Positions 11,733 to 24,278 are shown, counted from the stretch's first letter. The stretch is DNA of 64,000 bases from Pristionchus mayeri (GCA_036245805.1 BTRK01000006.1:54491257-54555256); one strand, 5' to 3'. Notes: generated by a model from the sequence alone, not told the origin. Numbers and translations are program-made.

Positions 11733-14700
11733 TCAAGAAAGCTCATTTGAAGAGTGAACCGCTTTCTCAACTGCATCACAATCGATAGCGAATTCTTTGA
11801 GTTCCTGAATAGTCTGTCTTCTTCCGATTATGAACTGTACTCCAACCTGTTCCACATGATGAACCGTAATGAATCCGTCCGTAATCTTATCCGCTTCGTT
11901 GATCACAGTGGTGCTATTCGGGTCTAACTGAAAAGTCTCGCATAACGATGTCCGCATAACTACAAGATGCTACTATCAACGTGGAATCCGATAGTACACA
12001 GCGATCCCGGTTGAAAAATAGCTCACCCATCTAAACACTCTGTATTCATGGGCTCGGAATGGCTCGGTGATATTGTCGGGGTTCAGATAGAAAAGCCGGC
12101 TGAGCATCCGCTTGCCGGCATTTCTCTCTTGGCGGGTGCGATGATCGATGACTAGTCGAAGCGTCTGGAATGGGAGGATTTGAACCGAGATGTCAAAGAA
12201 ATGTGGTTCAGAAATTCGAGAACATGTAAACATGTGATCTGTAATTCTACCATCTCTGTCTAGAACTGTCGAGAGATAGAATCCCGCTACCGGGAAAATA
12301 CGGAGAAGATAGTGTAAACTAGTGATGCCAAAACGAGGAGAGCGCGCGCCGTTTTGGCATCACTAGTGTACACTAACAACAAAGAGGTGATAAGAAATAT
12401 TAGAAAGACTAACGTATAATAATCGGTGAGGAGGTCGATTGTAGAGCATGTCCCGTTGAAGCTGGTGAATACCGACTTCAGGGTCGTACTACAATAAAAT
12501 CGATTTACATTTACTAGAAAATTAATCGAATAAATGCTCACAACATAAGTGAGAAGCTCGAGATCATCAAACCATATCGTAATTCTCCTTCTGTTATCGC
12601 AAACACCTGAAAATTCATGTTTGCTGAAATTCAAGAGTAAAATACTAGTTCCTGCCTCAAACGGCAATTTTTTTAGCATTTTGCATTTTCGTAAGTGGAT
12701 TCCTTGCTGAAAAGCACGATGCATTACCTCGAACTGAACAATTGGTATTCCCATTTCTAGTGAAGTTAAACCCTTCGATCTCGATGCTCAAATGACCGAC
12801 CAGCTTTTTCTGAAATCAAAATTGTTGGATTTACTATGGAGTAATAAAAACATAGTTTATGTAATTTGTTTGTGTTCATCATCAGTAGGTATACATACAC
12901 TCATCGAAACGTCACACCATGTATACGGTAAAAGCGATATCACATTATCATAATCGTTTCTCTCGAGTCTGTGTAAATAAGAAATTCAAACTAACGAATC
13001 CCAAATGACTCCTATTTCTAATTCAGGTCGTTTCGTTTCACCCACCTCACTGCACACAGCTGGGCCTCCGAAGAGATTGGAGAAGAAGCCGCTCGGTAGC
13101 TCGAGAATTATGAAGAACCCGGTGGATAAGATCAAACTGCCCGGCAACACGACGAATAGGAGAAACCAATACTCAAAGTTGTCTGAGGTCAAATAATTTA
13201 TTTTTAAATTCTGATCTCCGTCTTTTCATTTCCCAACATTATCTACAACTGAGATGCAAGAGAATAGTAATAATGAAGATACCGTGGCATCGTATCTCGA
13301 ACGCTAACTCTGTACGACCCTATGAATGACTTACGAAAGGAACCATCGTTGCTGCTGCGATGAATTCGGGAAACGGGCAAGGGCATTCAATTCCCTGAAA
13401 AAGTTTGTAAACAAATATTGATCGGGAACTCGAAAAATATTGTCTGGAAAAACAGGGGAGATTTATCTAGATCGATGAACATCTCTTTGAAATGAGAGAG
13501 AACGAGACGCAGAAGCGTCAAGCGTTGTCGTTGAACTTCCAGTGGTACTCGTGGAAGCAGGTGCGCTGGCAGTCATTGTATTCGGAGTAGTGAATGTTGT
13601 CGTAGAATCCGTGTTAGAAGCCATTGAAATGATAGTAGACGAGGACGTAATAGTTGTGGAGATCCATGTTGCAGATAGAGTGATTGGGGACATCGTCGAG
13701 GAAGGAATGGTCGTCGGTGAATTCTCATTACTGGTCAAGGTCGATGATAAAGTCGAGCCATCAGGTGATTCGGAAACAGTCGTCGATGAGCTCATCGCTG
13801 TTGACTTCGTCTCTCCCATCGACGATGACGTGATGAGGGGACGAAGGGAGCTGAGAGCAGCTCGCAGCCATCAGAGCTCACTCGGAAGCCTGCACAACTC
13901 GGGAGCTGCAATGAGCCATCTCGGATTGTGCATCTCCATTTCGGCAAATGTACGTTCGTTATGTGAAATTGGATTGACACACTCATCCTACAACTGCTCA
14001 CTAATTCTACGATTATTTGCAAACGATCCCATATATAGATAACTGTGGAAAAACATATTTTGATAATCTTGCGATGCAAAAATTCACCATTTGAAAGATC
14101 CATTATATATTTTCAATTTTTATGAAAGCTATGTTTATTCACACAAACCAGCAACTAAAATATCGCTCCCGAAATGTCGCTGCACCGGTGAGACTCATGA
14201 GGCATGTGAGCAAAACGTATATTTATAAGAAAAGACATGGAATCATAGTTGCCCAACACTGGCGGCGAGGTGTTTTCAGACCATGACCCCCTATTCATGG
14301 TTAAGCACTTCCCCCCTCAAATAGAGGGGGAACTGCTTAACCATGAATAGGGGGGTCATGGTCAAAATCAATTGGTAGGTCGATGGTAGGTCAAGACTAG
14401 GTACCGTACCCAATCGATAGTACAGTACCCCCAGATACCGCTTACCACTACCGTAACCCACGAGTATCGCAAACTAAACTTAAAAAGTCCTGGAACCGTG
14501 GGCAATCGATTATACGGTACCCAAGTAACTACCGTAACCCAGTTCCTTGGGTCAAACATTTTTCTAAAAATCCCAAATATTTTTCAAAAAATCCCAAATT
14601 GATCATAAAATGATTCTACAGTAATTAAACATACAGAAGGATACCTTAAAATAACTTTATGCGGAATTTTGGATTTTTAGAAAAATGTTTGACCCAAGGA

Positions 14701-15257
14701 ACCGGATCTGACCCAAGGAACTGGGTTACGGTAGTTACTTGAGTACTGTATAATCGATTGCGCACGGTACCAGGACTTTTTAAAAATAAAGTTAGTTTGC
14801 GATAATTGTGGGTTACGGTAGTGGTATACGGTATCTGGGGGTACTGTACTATCGATTGGGTACGGTACCTAGTCTTGACCTACCATCGACCTACCAATTG
14901 ATTTTGACCATGACCCCCCTATTCATGGTTAAGCACTTCCCCCCTCAAATAGAGGGGTGAAGTGCTTAACCATGTATAGGGGGTCATGGGGGTCGCCGCC
15001 GGCGTGGGCAACTATGCATGGAATACGTGAGTTCGTGCAATTGCATACAATGCTTTTAATGGAGTTTTTACACATCGCCCAAGCCTACTCAACAATATGT
15101 CTTTAAATCAACCTACCGCTTCGCAGTCCCTCGAGCACTGTCTGATTAGACCGGAGGGTAGTGAGGAGAGGGTGATATTGGTGGAATCCTGGCGGGCGTA
15201 GACTGTCGACTCACCGACTTCATACTTACTAGCAAAGAGAAGGAGAATCAGCCACAT
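11733..15257 (-). CDS. Uncharacterised membrane or secreted protein with Ser/Thr-rich region
   Basis: I do not recognise this family. Supported minus-strand exons are 15117-15257 (start, MWLILLLFAS signal peptide, ATG one base after a CCCCAG likely trans-splice site), a Ser/Thr-rich mucin-like exon ending at 13481 (5' edge uncertain, about 13840-13900), 13335-13394, 13046-13182, 12728-12809, 12542-12606, about 12410-12488, 12027-12286 and 11733-11927 (stop). Exon 13046-13182 encodes a hydrophobic segment with FLLFVVLPGSLIL and a second apolar stretch, likely membrane-spanning; later exons carry an NFT glycosylation-type site. The last five exons mostly join in phase. The junction between exons 13335-13394 and 13046-13182, and the 7th exon's donor, need a non-ideal site, so the model is incomplete there. 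The hAT foldback 14244-15016 sits in the first intron. Confidence 0.6.
12311..12374. repeat. 64-bp hairpin in intron
   Basis: AGTGTAAACTAGTGATGCCA on the left is mirrored by TGGCATCACTAGTGTACACT on the right, around a GCGC-rich loop. It lies in an intron of the uncharacterised gene. Confidence 0.7.
14244..15016. mobile_element. hAT-like non-autonomous foldback element (773 bp)
   Basis: The element starts CATAGTTGCCCA and ends with its inverted form GGGCAACTATG. It is flanked on both sides by the 8-bp direct repeat CATGGAAT (14236-14243 and 15017-15024). An 8-bp target duplication and this end type are hallmarks of hAT transposons. Inside, arms of about 300 bp are inverted copies (to about 14575 and from about 14672). 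Each arm begins with its own smaller palindrome around CCCCCTATTCATGG / CCATGAATAGGGGG. No transposase is encoded. It lies in the first intron of the uncharacterised minus-strand gene. Confidence 0.88.
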
Positions 15258-16460
15258 CCTGGGGATGCAGACTGAAGGAGTGGCCAGATTTCCCAGCGAA
15301 ACGCCCCTCCATTCTCCATTGTCTCCATAGCAATCGAGTGACAGGCCGATCAAAAGCTCCGCCGTTATCGGCCATATTAAGGGAAGAGACGGAGAATTGG
15401 AGATACTTCCCAATGAGGAAATCAAGAAAGCACTTGTATGAAAGAGAAACGGTTTGGAAATTTCGAGAAGTATCTGATGATTGCCGTTTGTGCAAATCTA
15501 CTTCTACGGCCGAAAAATTAAGATCAAACTGTCCATCTGTTTTTGGTATGTGTCCGGAGCGACCCTACAGTTGCTGGCTGACCAGGAAAGCAGTACCAAT
15601 ACCAGACGGTGAACAACACACCGACAGGGACGACTGGAAATCCACTTACTGAAAGAAACGAGATGATTTTGTTCAAACTTAGCGGAAAAAAGTTCGCCAT
15701 GGAACTGAACTGAAAACGCCTTGAACCATTTTCAATTTGCGAGCTCAGTAGGAGTCACTCATCGTACGTTTTCCCCTATCTCTAACCATAATTACTCACC
15801 TCGAAGTTGAAGCCACCCGGTGTGTTCACCATCAGAATTAAGAATGTAAAATGCGATTCTGGGGAGGGGGGGGGGGGCTCTCAGGCATGCATCAATTTCT
15901 CTTAGAACATCTTAGGGTCGACTACATAAATTCAACAAATCGACAATTTTTCCTCGAAGGAATCTCATTTTCCTCTCTCATTCCGACATTATCAAAAAAG
16001 TCGGTATGGTATCCGGTATCGCGTCAGTTTTGTGTTTTGATTACAATTTGAGTCAGTTCGACCTCGGGTTTTCCGGAATTCTCGAAAATTGTGCGATTCT
16101 AGGCGAACGCACTGATATCTTTCAAAACAACTAATATTTCTGGAATGTCATCAAATTAAACATAGTAGATCATCACGATTCAGCAATTGACTTACTCATT
16201 GTCATCACACGTCAATTATCATCAAACTGTTGTTGCGATGACTCATTCTCATTTAACCAAATACTACTGATTTATATCCCTGAATAATCTGATTAGTCGA
16301 ATATTTACGACCAATCGAATCTCAAATATGGTGAATCAGGTTCTGGCATCAGTGTGGTGCAGATCCGTGTGGTTAGGTAAGAACTTCGTTCTTGCATTGT
16401 CACTGCTTCTCAATGGCATTTTAGCGGCAATTTCTTATCCGAGCTATACCATTCCGGAGA

Positions 16461-16547
16461 AATCGTCTGATTCTCTTCAGTTTACGCGCTCGCTCCTATC
16501 TCTAACCGACGAGAGAGCGCGCAAACCGAAGCGAGTCAGACGATTGC
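16461..16547. repeat. Palindromic element, H2 family
   Basis: Arms run AATCGTCTGA...CTCTTCAGTTT and AAACCGAAG...TCAGACGATT, with a loop rich in CTCTC/GAGAG. The same module recurs at 47461, 60151 and 62940. The hairpin happens to be open in one frame, giving a spurious peptide. Confidence 0.85.
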
Positions 16548-16892
16548 TTCCATTCCGTCATCTCTGGTCGCTTCCTTCTCGCGCGCAGGATCAAATGCTA
16601 CCACGCTGCTTTAGTTTACTCACCAGCTTTCTCGCGCTGCTTGTCACGGATGTACTCCCAGTATGGGTGCAAACTAGTGTTGTTCATGACGAAATGCACT
16701 AGAGTGTGCACTGTCATTCTTGTTGCATAATTTTGCAGCGCATTGATGCAGGCTCTTATCGAATAATCCCAAAGCTATTCAGGATACTTCACAGATTTGG
16801 TCTCTCTGCACACTCTAGTCTAGCTCGTGACGCCATAGCCTAGGATTTCCAACAATGTTCTTCAAATATTTTGATGTTTTCCTTTTCCGATG

Positions 16893-16981
16893 AATCGTCT
16901 GACTCTCTCCAAACCACACGCTCTCTCATCGATCAGTGGAGCGAGAGAGTGTATGATATGGAGAGAACGAGACCATTGCTC
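16893..16981. repeat. Palindromic element, H3 family
   Basis: The left arm AATCGTCTGACTCTCTCC and right arm GGAGAGAACGAGACCATTGC enclose a CGCTCTCTC...GCGAGAGAG core. Other copies are at 72-163, 18910-18998 (reverse orientation) and 23100-23191. The outer few bases of the arms are imperfectly paired in all copies. Confidence 0.85.
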
Positions 16982-17550
16982 CATTTTCCACAGTCTTGAT
17001 TCACACTAGTCTAGCTCATGACGCCATACAATACAGTATACACAGCTGTTCTTGTTCCATAATAGTGCCGCTCTATGACGGACGTGTAGGTTCTTATCGT
17101 AGCATTCCAAATATCTCAGACAATACGCAAATTTAGTTCACAGACACTAGAGCTGCTCCCAATGTTCGTATTATATTCGGCGCTTCAAGAGTGGGCGGTG
17201 GAATCAGAATGAATTCCGAATTTCGTATGCACCCAAGTAATTTGTTCGAGTTTCGACGAACTTCAATATCCATAAAATTGTACCCAATATGATCGATGTT
17301 GCATCAGGAACAATGGCGTTTATCGGAAATGTCACCGAAAGACGAGAGGGTATAAGGCAAATTCGAAACCAGAGAATTCGGGTGGGTGCAGGGGTGAAGT
17401 GCTTATAGAAATGTTGATACAGAGTCATGTACAATCGAGTCAACATCAGTATCTAGTGAAAATTGTCAGCAATAGAGGGTGTACTAAGAAATATTGCAGA
17501 TACGAAGACAGAAAAGGCACCGCTGGACGAACACGTATACAAGGACAATA

Positions 17551-17665
17551 GTAGAGTTCGAGAAACGATAGCACGAGCTCTTCATTCTGCACACTCTCTC
17601 GCCAATCGACTGGTCTAGAGAGTGTGTACAATGAAGAGAGCGTCGTATCGTTTCTCGAACTCTAG
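17551..17665. repeat. Palindromic element, H1 family
   Basis: It starts TAGAGTTCGAGAAACGATA and ends with the inverse TATCGTTTCTCGAACTCTA. Inner blocks are CTCTTCATTCTGCACACTC and GAGTGTGTACAATGAAGAG. It lies 230 bp downstream of the tetraspanin stop codon. Confidence 0.9.
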
Positions 17666-17896
17666 ACTTAGATGGCTAAATTCTCAATTTTCTCAGAGAA
17701 TCAGATTTTTTCTAGTTTTAGATAGCTGCGGGCTGTACAAATATTGTGGAGGCACAAAGATGGAAAGGGAATATCTCGGGGAAGCTCGTGGGGCCAAATT
17801 AGTTATGCTGCGTGAATACTGAGGCAGGAGGGCATTAAAGCTTTTGTTATTTGGGCAGTTTGTAGTGGTATTCGTAGATCGTGTCTTCTGTGTCGA

Positions 17897-20800
17897 TCAT
17901 TTCTTGATAAGTCGGGCGTACGCTGATGCAAAGATCGCAGGTAGCAACTGTAATTATTAATTGTAATATTATCCTAATTGTAGTATAGTTTCCATTTTGT
18001 TATGTAAAATCTCCAAATTTGTCAACATTCTCATTGATATTGACTGCACTATCTCGATTAAATGTTAAAATCTGCTTACCAGCACGAAGCTAGTGACGAT
18101 ACTCAACCAGGCTGCGATATGAACGACCGCTAACAAATCTGAAAAGAGGATTCATTCGTTCATACCTTCGCAAATATCGTGATGAAAGATCGCAAAAACA
18201 CATAACGCTATGTACAAAAGATTTATGAGAACGGTTTGCGAGAGAGAAGTTTTTACTATTTGTTAGTTCCCTTTATTTTATCGTCTTTCCTTCCCTCCTT
18301 CTTCTTCCGTGTCAACACTATTCTCGCCAGTTTCCTCCTTCCTAATGCGAAATTGTACCAGGGTTTACTTGTTGGTATGTTTGACATTCGTATACCTTCA
18401 GACGTGCAAAATACAATTCATTTTTGAAAGTGGTCCAAGGAAGTTAAAATACCTGATCGGAGTGGCTCGTAGCAGGTGTCGGTGAACATCACTGCCGAGT
18501 CGGGATGGAACGGGTCGCCCTTCAGACACTCTTCCTCCATGCCCTTGACGCAGCTGCAACACAAACAATATCGATCAATATTCGTACCATATACACTCAG
18601 ATCAGCATCTTTTGCAATAGAAAGTATTCCATTACAAACGCCCTGTAGGGAGCATACTGCGATGCCAGTGTCTAGTATAGGCTAGTTTTTTTTGAGGGTC
18701 AAATCTCTTCTTCGGACCTATTTCCTGCGTGATCCAGTAAATAAAAAAAATTATATGTACTATGTTAACTCATGACTATGCAACGCCAAGCAAGTTCAGT
18801 CACGGTTCTAGCAGTTCCCCATTCCCTTGCTTCTTCAAATTCCTTTGAGCCAAACAACAGTTCAAGCGGCGAGTACGTTCGCTGAACTGTTGAGGTGAAG
18901 TTCGGCGTGCAATGGTCTCGCTCTCTCCATATCATACACTATCTCGCTCACTTTGATCGACGAGAGAGCGTATGATTTGGAGAGAGTCAGACGATTCCTC
19001 AGTTCGGCGCCGAGTTGCCTCATATCTGTTTGGGAAACCCCTCATTCCAGTCGTGTTTCTCGGCCCACTTGAACAAGGCACTCGATCACAGAAACAGATC
19101 CGTTTCGGCAAAATAATATCTGTTTTCACTTGTTGCACAGAGATCACGAAATCATGTCGTTGTTCTCATTGAATAATGATAATTATGAGTTTGTGCAAGT
19201 TCGTCCGAAACTCTGCCACTTAATTGCCCTGGAGCGCAAAGAAACAAAATGACTCTTTCGCCTCTCGATCGTCTCGCGAGTACAAACGAGTTCGACTCTT
19301 GCGCGCGCGCGCCCAATACTCTCCCCCATTGTGTCTATTGAGAGCTCGCGGGGGCATTGCATTGCGATGTGGTCTAAGCGGCGGTCACGGCACTGGCGAT
19401 ACTCACTATTCACTTACTGCATTCCCCCGAGAACATGAATAGTGGAGTTCGAGAAATGATACGAGGGTCTAGTCATTCTACGCCTTTTTTGCACCACGAT
19501 GACATAGTGTGAACAGATGATTACTCGAATTTCGACTTCTAATGAATTCAGACGCTCTACGGTGCCCTTAGCGTTCGAAATTTGTATACATTTCAGCAAT
19601 CTCCGCGATGTCGGAAATGAGATAGTAAATAGAATGAGGGGACCGTTCGTTTGCCTGCATGCGCACATTATTTGTCCGTCACTGAACATCTCCTCTCTAC
19701 TCTTTCTCGCTGGAAATAGTGCAGGAAACCGAAATGTCGCGGGGTTGTTTGCGTTCGGAATGAGTGGGTTGAAGAAGATGTCGACGACGTCTGCAGAGTC
19801 CACAAACGCGTCAGAAGTCGAGCGGGAGGGGGAAAGGAGATGATCAAGGCACACAAAGCTATCCGGAAAAAAAACCCTTCTACAAGGTAATCTATGATTC
19901 CCCGACTGGCAATATGTTCGAGATACATGGCCCTGCTATTTTAACGGGCTCCAATCTACATCAAATTCATCAGTCTTGTATATCCCGATAGTCTGTTCTG
20001 AGAAATCATGTTACTTGAACGCACCAAGAGAGGGGCAGGATGGGTTTTGTCGCAGGCGGGATCGCTTTCTGGTGCATGTACCTGCAAAACTTAATTTTAC
20101 AAGTGAAAAGATAAAGTTGCAGAAACATCAAGCGATTTTACAGTCGTCAAGAGACGACTACGCTAGGTGGTGTGGTGTTGCGAGTCCGAATGCTGCTAGG
20201 ATTACGTATCCCTGCTGTCCAAAGGCAGTCGGATGAGAACTAAGACGTCATGCCGCCTTTGACATATCAAAGGCGGCGTGACGTCATAGTTCTCATCCGG
20301 CCTAGCACCGTCCAAAGTGCGTCTAGTGATTGTTACAAGTGAAAGAAGGACAGTAAAGCGAGGAGATGACGCGGGAGAAAAGAGGAGGAAGAAAGGAGCG
20401 CTCATTATTAAACTCTCCCTTGCGCTCGCACCTACCATTTGGATGTTCGAAAAATGATATGACGTTCTGTTCGTTCTATACACTATTTCACCATTACTGC
20501 ACGATGGTACAGACGGAAGGAAGTAAAAAGTAACACTCTTGCAGAACGGCGCAACGACTAATTGCATATTTTGCGTGCATAAAATGATGGAATTTTACTG
20601 ACCATTTGGATGTTCGCCAGACGCGCACGTCATCGGTTTCATTGACGCCGCAGCAGTGGAACTGAATGGCATTGAATTTATATATGCAAAATATATCCCA
20701 TAGAATCATAGCAACTCCAGTTTTACGCTTTGATATCAAAACTATTGATCTTGACGAAAGGAACAACACAGTGAATTCATTTCATTCATTCATTCATGTA

Positions 20801-22791
20801 TTCCGTTAGGTGAGATTTAAAAAGTAGCGAGATGGTATTCCGTCAGTATTTTCTCACTTTTTTGAAGGATTCCGTCAGTATTTTTCTCACTGGTCTCTAG
20901 CCTCATGAGCAGTAAAAGGTCATCGAAAGCTAATTAATCGCGCCATCTCACATTGCTTTGCAGTTCGTCCCAGGCGTTAGTCACTTTCTCCATCTCAGAG
21001 GTGCCGTAGAGTTCCCGAAGTGATGTCAGCATCTTCAGATGAAGGGGAATCTGATGCACCAACTGCAATAGTCAAGATCACTTTCGATATGGGCTCAAGG
21101 CAGTTATTCACTGATGATTCCTATCCAAAACACTTTCGAAACGGAAGGTTCTGAGAAAACAATATTTACCTGATATCGGAACACGAATCCCATCACTCCG
21201 CCGATAAAGAACATGATGAAGATGATAAGGGAGGATACTGAGAACTGCAATGACGTCATTCAGAAGTTAGTAAGTATGCCGTCATCAGAGGTGATGAAAT
21301 ATGACGTCATCAAGAGTGACACGCGAATGGTTGGGATGCTCAACAACAATTGACTCAGTATCAGAACATTTTCATGAATCAGATCGATGTTTTTGTTATC
21401 TGTGATGATAATTCAAATATTTTCGAAACTCTCACCGAGTACATCCCGCATCGCAGCTCCTTCAGCACGCTGTACACAGCTATGCACGCGTTGCCGATGC
21501 TGCATTGAGTATTCGATTAATCGATAATCATTGATCTACTCAATTTCCACCCCCCCCCCCCCTGTATTCCAACCCATTCGATCTCTTGAATACCACCATT
21601 GTTAAAGAACCCATTGTCATCGTGAATAGAAACTTGCTCATCTGTTCTGTCACTTCAGGATTCTACGTGTTTATTCCTCGTTTTGTGAAAGAAACGCATT
21701 CTATTTTTTTTCTTTTTCTTGTTATTTTCGTTTTCAAAATATCTATCACGCAATCGAACCGCGCGAAATATATTGGCGCTGACTAGCAGTGGTCTTGCGC
21801 GAGCTTAGCCCCGAATATTCTTCAGAATCCAGAAAGGTAATCTGAACCTGATGATGCCGACGACGATCATGATTCTTCCTACGTCGACGTAGAGGGACGG
21901 CGCCAGAAGCTCGGCGTACACCGATCGATTGCTCACCAACCACCCGCCATATGCGATTGTCAAGACGCAGAAAATCTGAAAACTGTGTTCGTAGTCAAAT
22001 TGGTAGTAATTATTTGAAATAGTGGCATAGTATACTATTGGCATATTATTCTCGCTCGAGCACAGTCTTCATATGTGCCTTTACTTATAGTATTTATATC
22101 ACGTACTGTTCAAAGTGGTTAAAATCCATCTCTCATATGTTAGCCATTATTACTGGTCATTTTCAAAATACTCCCTGCCATCTCGTGTTTTGCTTCGTTG
22201 TTATGCCGCGCGCGAGAGTTGTGTGGTTTGAAGTGCGTTTGAAGAGGCATTCCAAAACAGGCCGCGCTGATTCACTATCGGAACAATTCCAGCGCGAGAG
22301 CAAAAACATGGCCTCGAGGCAGCATGATTCAGGGATGATTCCAGCTAGAACAAACGAGATAACAGGCGGCATTGATAACATAAAGTTGTTGTTGTTGGAA
22401 ACGACTGACCCCTCTCGCTGTTTACGAGAGAGAGGAGGAGAGGGAACATTCCCTAGCAAGGTCAGGGAACGGCTGCGAATTGCGATGGAATCTCAGCTAA
22501 CAAGAGGAATCAGTGATAGATCGGATTGCATCTTGCTACAGAGTGGAACCAAAAGCGGTTCCAGGTGACGCAATCACGGGTTCGATCGCTATCTGCATTT
22601 CGCGATGAAGATACATAATCTCATCGCGAAAATAGGCACATACCAGTGAGAAAAATAGTTTTAAAATTCCCTGCTAATACAAACGACTAGGAGAAATCAC
22701 TGACCACGGATAGGATGTTGGTGATGAAGAAGATGGCTCGCAGCGTGCGCCCAACGCTGCCGTACGCTGTGCAGCGGCCATACGATCCCAT
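17897..22791 (-). CDS. Tetraspanin
   Basis: Nine minus-strand exons splice in phase to 244 residues, the usual tetraspanin size: 22705-22791, 21848-21975, 21436-21499, 21170-21244, 20952-21062, 20603-20661, 18453-18553, 18080-18138, 17897-17947. The start MGSYGRC has a membrane-proximal cysteine suitable for palmitoylation. TM1 (about 18-45), a short first loop, TM2 with IGNACIAVYS, a polar turn KELRC, TM3 (FSVSSLIIFIMFF) and a large extracellular loop follow. That loop contains the diagnostic CCG motif (HCCGVNE), a CC pair (SKCCVK) and further cysteines. TM4 leads to a short tail ending ARLIKK. Tetraspanins organise membrane microdomains and partner proteins; the partner here is unknown. Intron 6 (18554-20602) and intron 1 are enlarged by palindromes. 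Confidence 0.93.
18910..18998. repeat. Palindromic element, H3 family, reverse orientation
   Basis: Begins CAATGGTCTCGCTCTCTCC and ends GGAGAGAGTCAGACGATT, the reverse of the copies at 72 and 16893. It lies in tetraspanin intron 6. Confidence 0.85.
20228..20302. repeat. Palindromic element, H4 family (near-perfect)
   Basis: GTCGGATGAGAACTA...CATGCCGCCTTTGA is mirrored by TCAAAGGCGGCGTGACG...TAGTTCTCATCCGG with almost no loop. It is the best-paired palindrome of the set. A second copy is at 22901-22969 and a shortened one at 11297-11343. It lies in tetraspanin intron 6. Confidence 0.88.
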
Positions 22792-22810
22792 CGCTCAAAG
22801 GGCACGATTG

Positions 22811-22890
22811 CTAGAGTTCGAAAGTCTCTTCTTTCTATGCACTCTCTCGATCGCTGAACTGGTGTATAGAGTGCACAGAATGAAGGGACA
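22811..22890. repeat. Palindromic element, H1 family, partly eroded
   Basis: Left end CTAGAGTTCGAAA and inner blocks TCTTTCTATGCACTCTCTCG / GTATAGAGTGCACAGAATGAA match H1. The right terminal module is lost. It lies about 20 bp upstream of the tetraspanin start codon. Confidence 0.7.
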
Positions 22891-22900
22891 GAGGCGCTAT

Positions 22901-22969
22901 GTCGGTTGAGAACTTCATGCCGCCTTTGGTATATCAAAGGCGCCATGACGTCATAGTTCTCATCCGACC
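22901..22969. repeat. Palindromic element, H4 family
   Basis: CATGCCGCCTTTGGTATATC pairs with GATATACC-type sequence AAAGGCGCCATGACGTC, ending AGTTCTCATCCGACC. It corresponds closely to the copy at 20228. Confidence 0.85.
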
Positions 22970-23028
22970 AAGTGTCCTCTAAAGGGTGCATAGAATGAAT
23001 TGACTGTTGCCCGACGATCGAACTCTGG

Positions 23029-23894
23029 CGATTACTCACGAAATTGACCTAAGTCAACGGTCGAAAAACAACACGGAACGAGCACATTCAACGCTCGGAG
23101 AAATCGTCTGACTCTCTCCTATTCCCATGCTCTCTTGTCGATCAGAGTGGGCGAGAGAGTGTATGATATGGAGAGAGCGAGACCATTGCTCAACGATCGG
23201 CAGCAACACGATTGATCGCGCATGTGAATTGACGGTGAATTGGAGATGGAACGTTTTGGAACCCAACCCCACCCATATGGTTGCAAACAAATCCTATTTC
23301 AGGGTCACTCTCTAGACGAAACAGAACATTCATCGGAACGACATTACAGAAAGTTCAAAACATCCCGAGTGCCAGTGTCTAGGAGATGGTTATCGGGTAG
23401 TCTCCGGGAGGTAGACTTAAGTAATATGGAGGATGATGTGGGTATCCGCACACACACACACTCACACATACAAATCGTGGGAGGGTGAATGGGGGGAGGA
23501 GCCTATGCGCGCTTGCTCAATACTACACATACTGGCGGTGGCGCGAGACGGCGTTCACTATTCTTACCGATCGAGCACACGCCAACACCCAGCAAACAGT
23601 CACTCGCTTCTGTTTGCACCCACCCCCCTCGGGCACAGAAAATATCAACGACGTGAGCGGAGAAAGTCAGCAAACTAACAAACACACACACACACACACA
23701 CATACGCCAGAAATATCCGCGCATTGCATTGCATTCCAGTCAGCGGCTGTCAAAGGGCACGTAGTTCACCGATAGGTTGCGCACGGACTGGTTAGAAGTC
23801 GGTGAGACAATGGAGAACTCGGGGGCATGCGTGTGTGTGCAACAAATTTAGCGCTGCCCCCCGTCGTGCGAATTGACCATGAAAAGCGCATCGA
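23029..23894. repeat. Direct repeat copy B (0.87 kb)
   Basis: This is the second copy of bases 1-864, same orientation, about 23 kb away and over 99% identical. The match stops abruptly at GCGCATCGA; after it this copy runs into a CCAGTGG minisatellite, while copy A runs into unrelated sequence. It includes an H3 palindrome at 23100-23191. Confidence 0.9.
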
Positions 23895-23904
23895 CTCTGG
23901 TATT

Positions 23905-24045
23905 TTTTTACCAGTTGGATCCCAGTGGGAGGTGCCGAAAACGCCATTACCAGTGGGATCCCAGTGGAATCCCAGTGGAACCCCAGTGGGAATTTACCAG
24001 TGGGATCCCAGTGGAGTTTACCAGTAGGATCCGTGGCGACGAGCG
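23905..24045. repeat. Short degenerate minisatellite of GGATCCCAGTGG type
   Basis: Repeats of about 11-12 bp (ATCCCAGTGG with variants) occur roughly ten times. Some spacing is disturbed by TTTACCAGT segments. It abuts direct repeat copy B. Confidence 0.75.
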
Positions 24046-24278
24046 CAACAAGTAAACAAGCTTCTTTTTGGTGCGCTCATGCGCATTCCAGGTTTCAGTT
24101 TCGTCAGTTTGTTTCCCGTTTACCACATGAATTTATTGTAATTATTCTTCTATTTTTGTATATCAATTGATATATTCTTTTACCTACAATGGATGGCTTA
24201 TCAGGTTGGTCACAATAAGCCATTTTACAACCATAAATGCGTAAATATTAAATATTTTTAACAAATTGAGCACTGTAG

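Larger units (their letters stand above)
15258..17896. other. Intergenic region with palindromes, no supported gene
   Basis: I found no gene. The region carries three dispersed palindromes (listed separately), a G14 run at 15868, and a degenerate direct repeat with shared CTAGTCTAGCTC and ATGACGCCATA blocks near 16820 and 17010. An 80-codon minus-strand frame at 17204-17446 has hydrophobic stretches but no splice context or recognisable domain. Confidence 0.5.

Noticed and set aside
13542..14042. A 166-codon plus-strand frame rich in Val and Glu.
   Set aside because: It is the antisense of the Ser/Thr-rich exon of the minus-strand gene, a usual shadow of low-complexity coding sequence.
16328..16702. 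A 124-codon plus-strand open frame, and a similar one at 62828-63076.
   Set aside because: The shared peptide in both comes from the H2 palindrome read through, so similarity reflects the repeat, not a protein.
17204..17446. An 80-codon minus-strand frame resembling a membrane protein piece.
   Set aside because: Hydrophobic, but without splice sites in phase, family motif or neighbouring exons.
22038..22568. A 176-codon plus-strand open frame.
   Set aside because: It lies in an intron of the tetraspanin on the opposite strand, with no recognisable domain and an unlikely composition.
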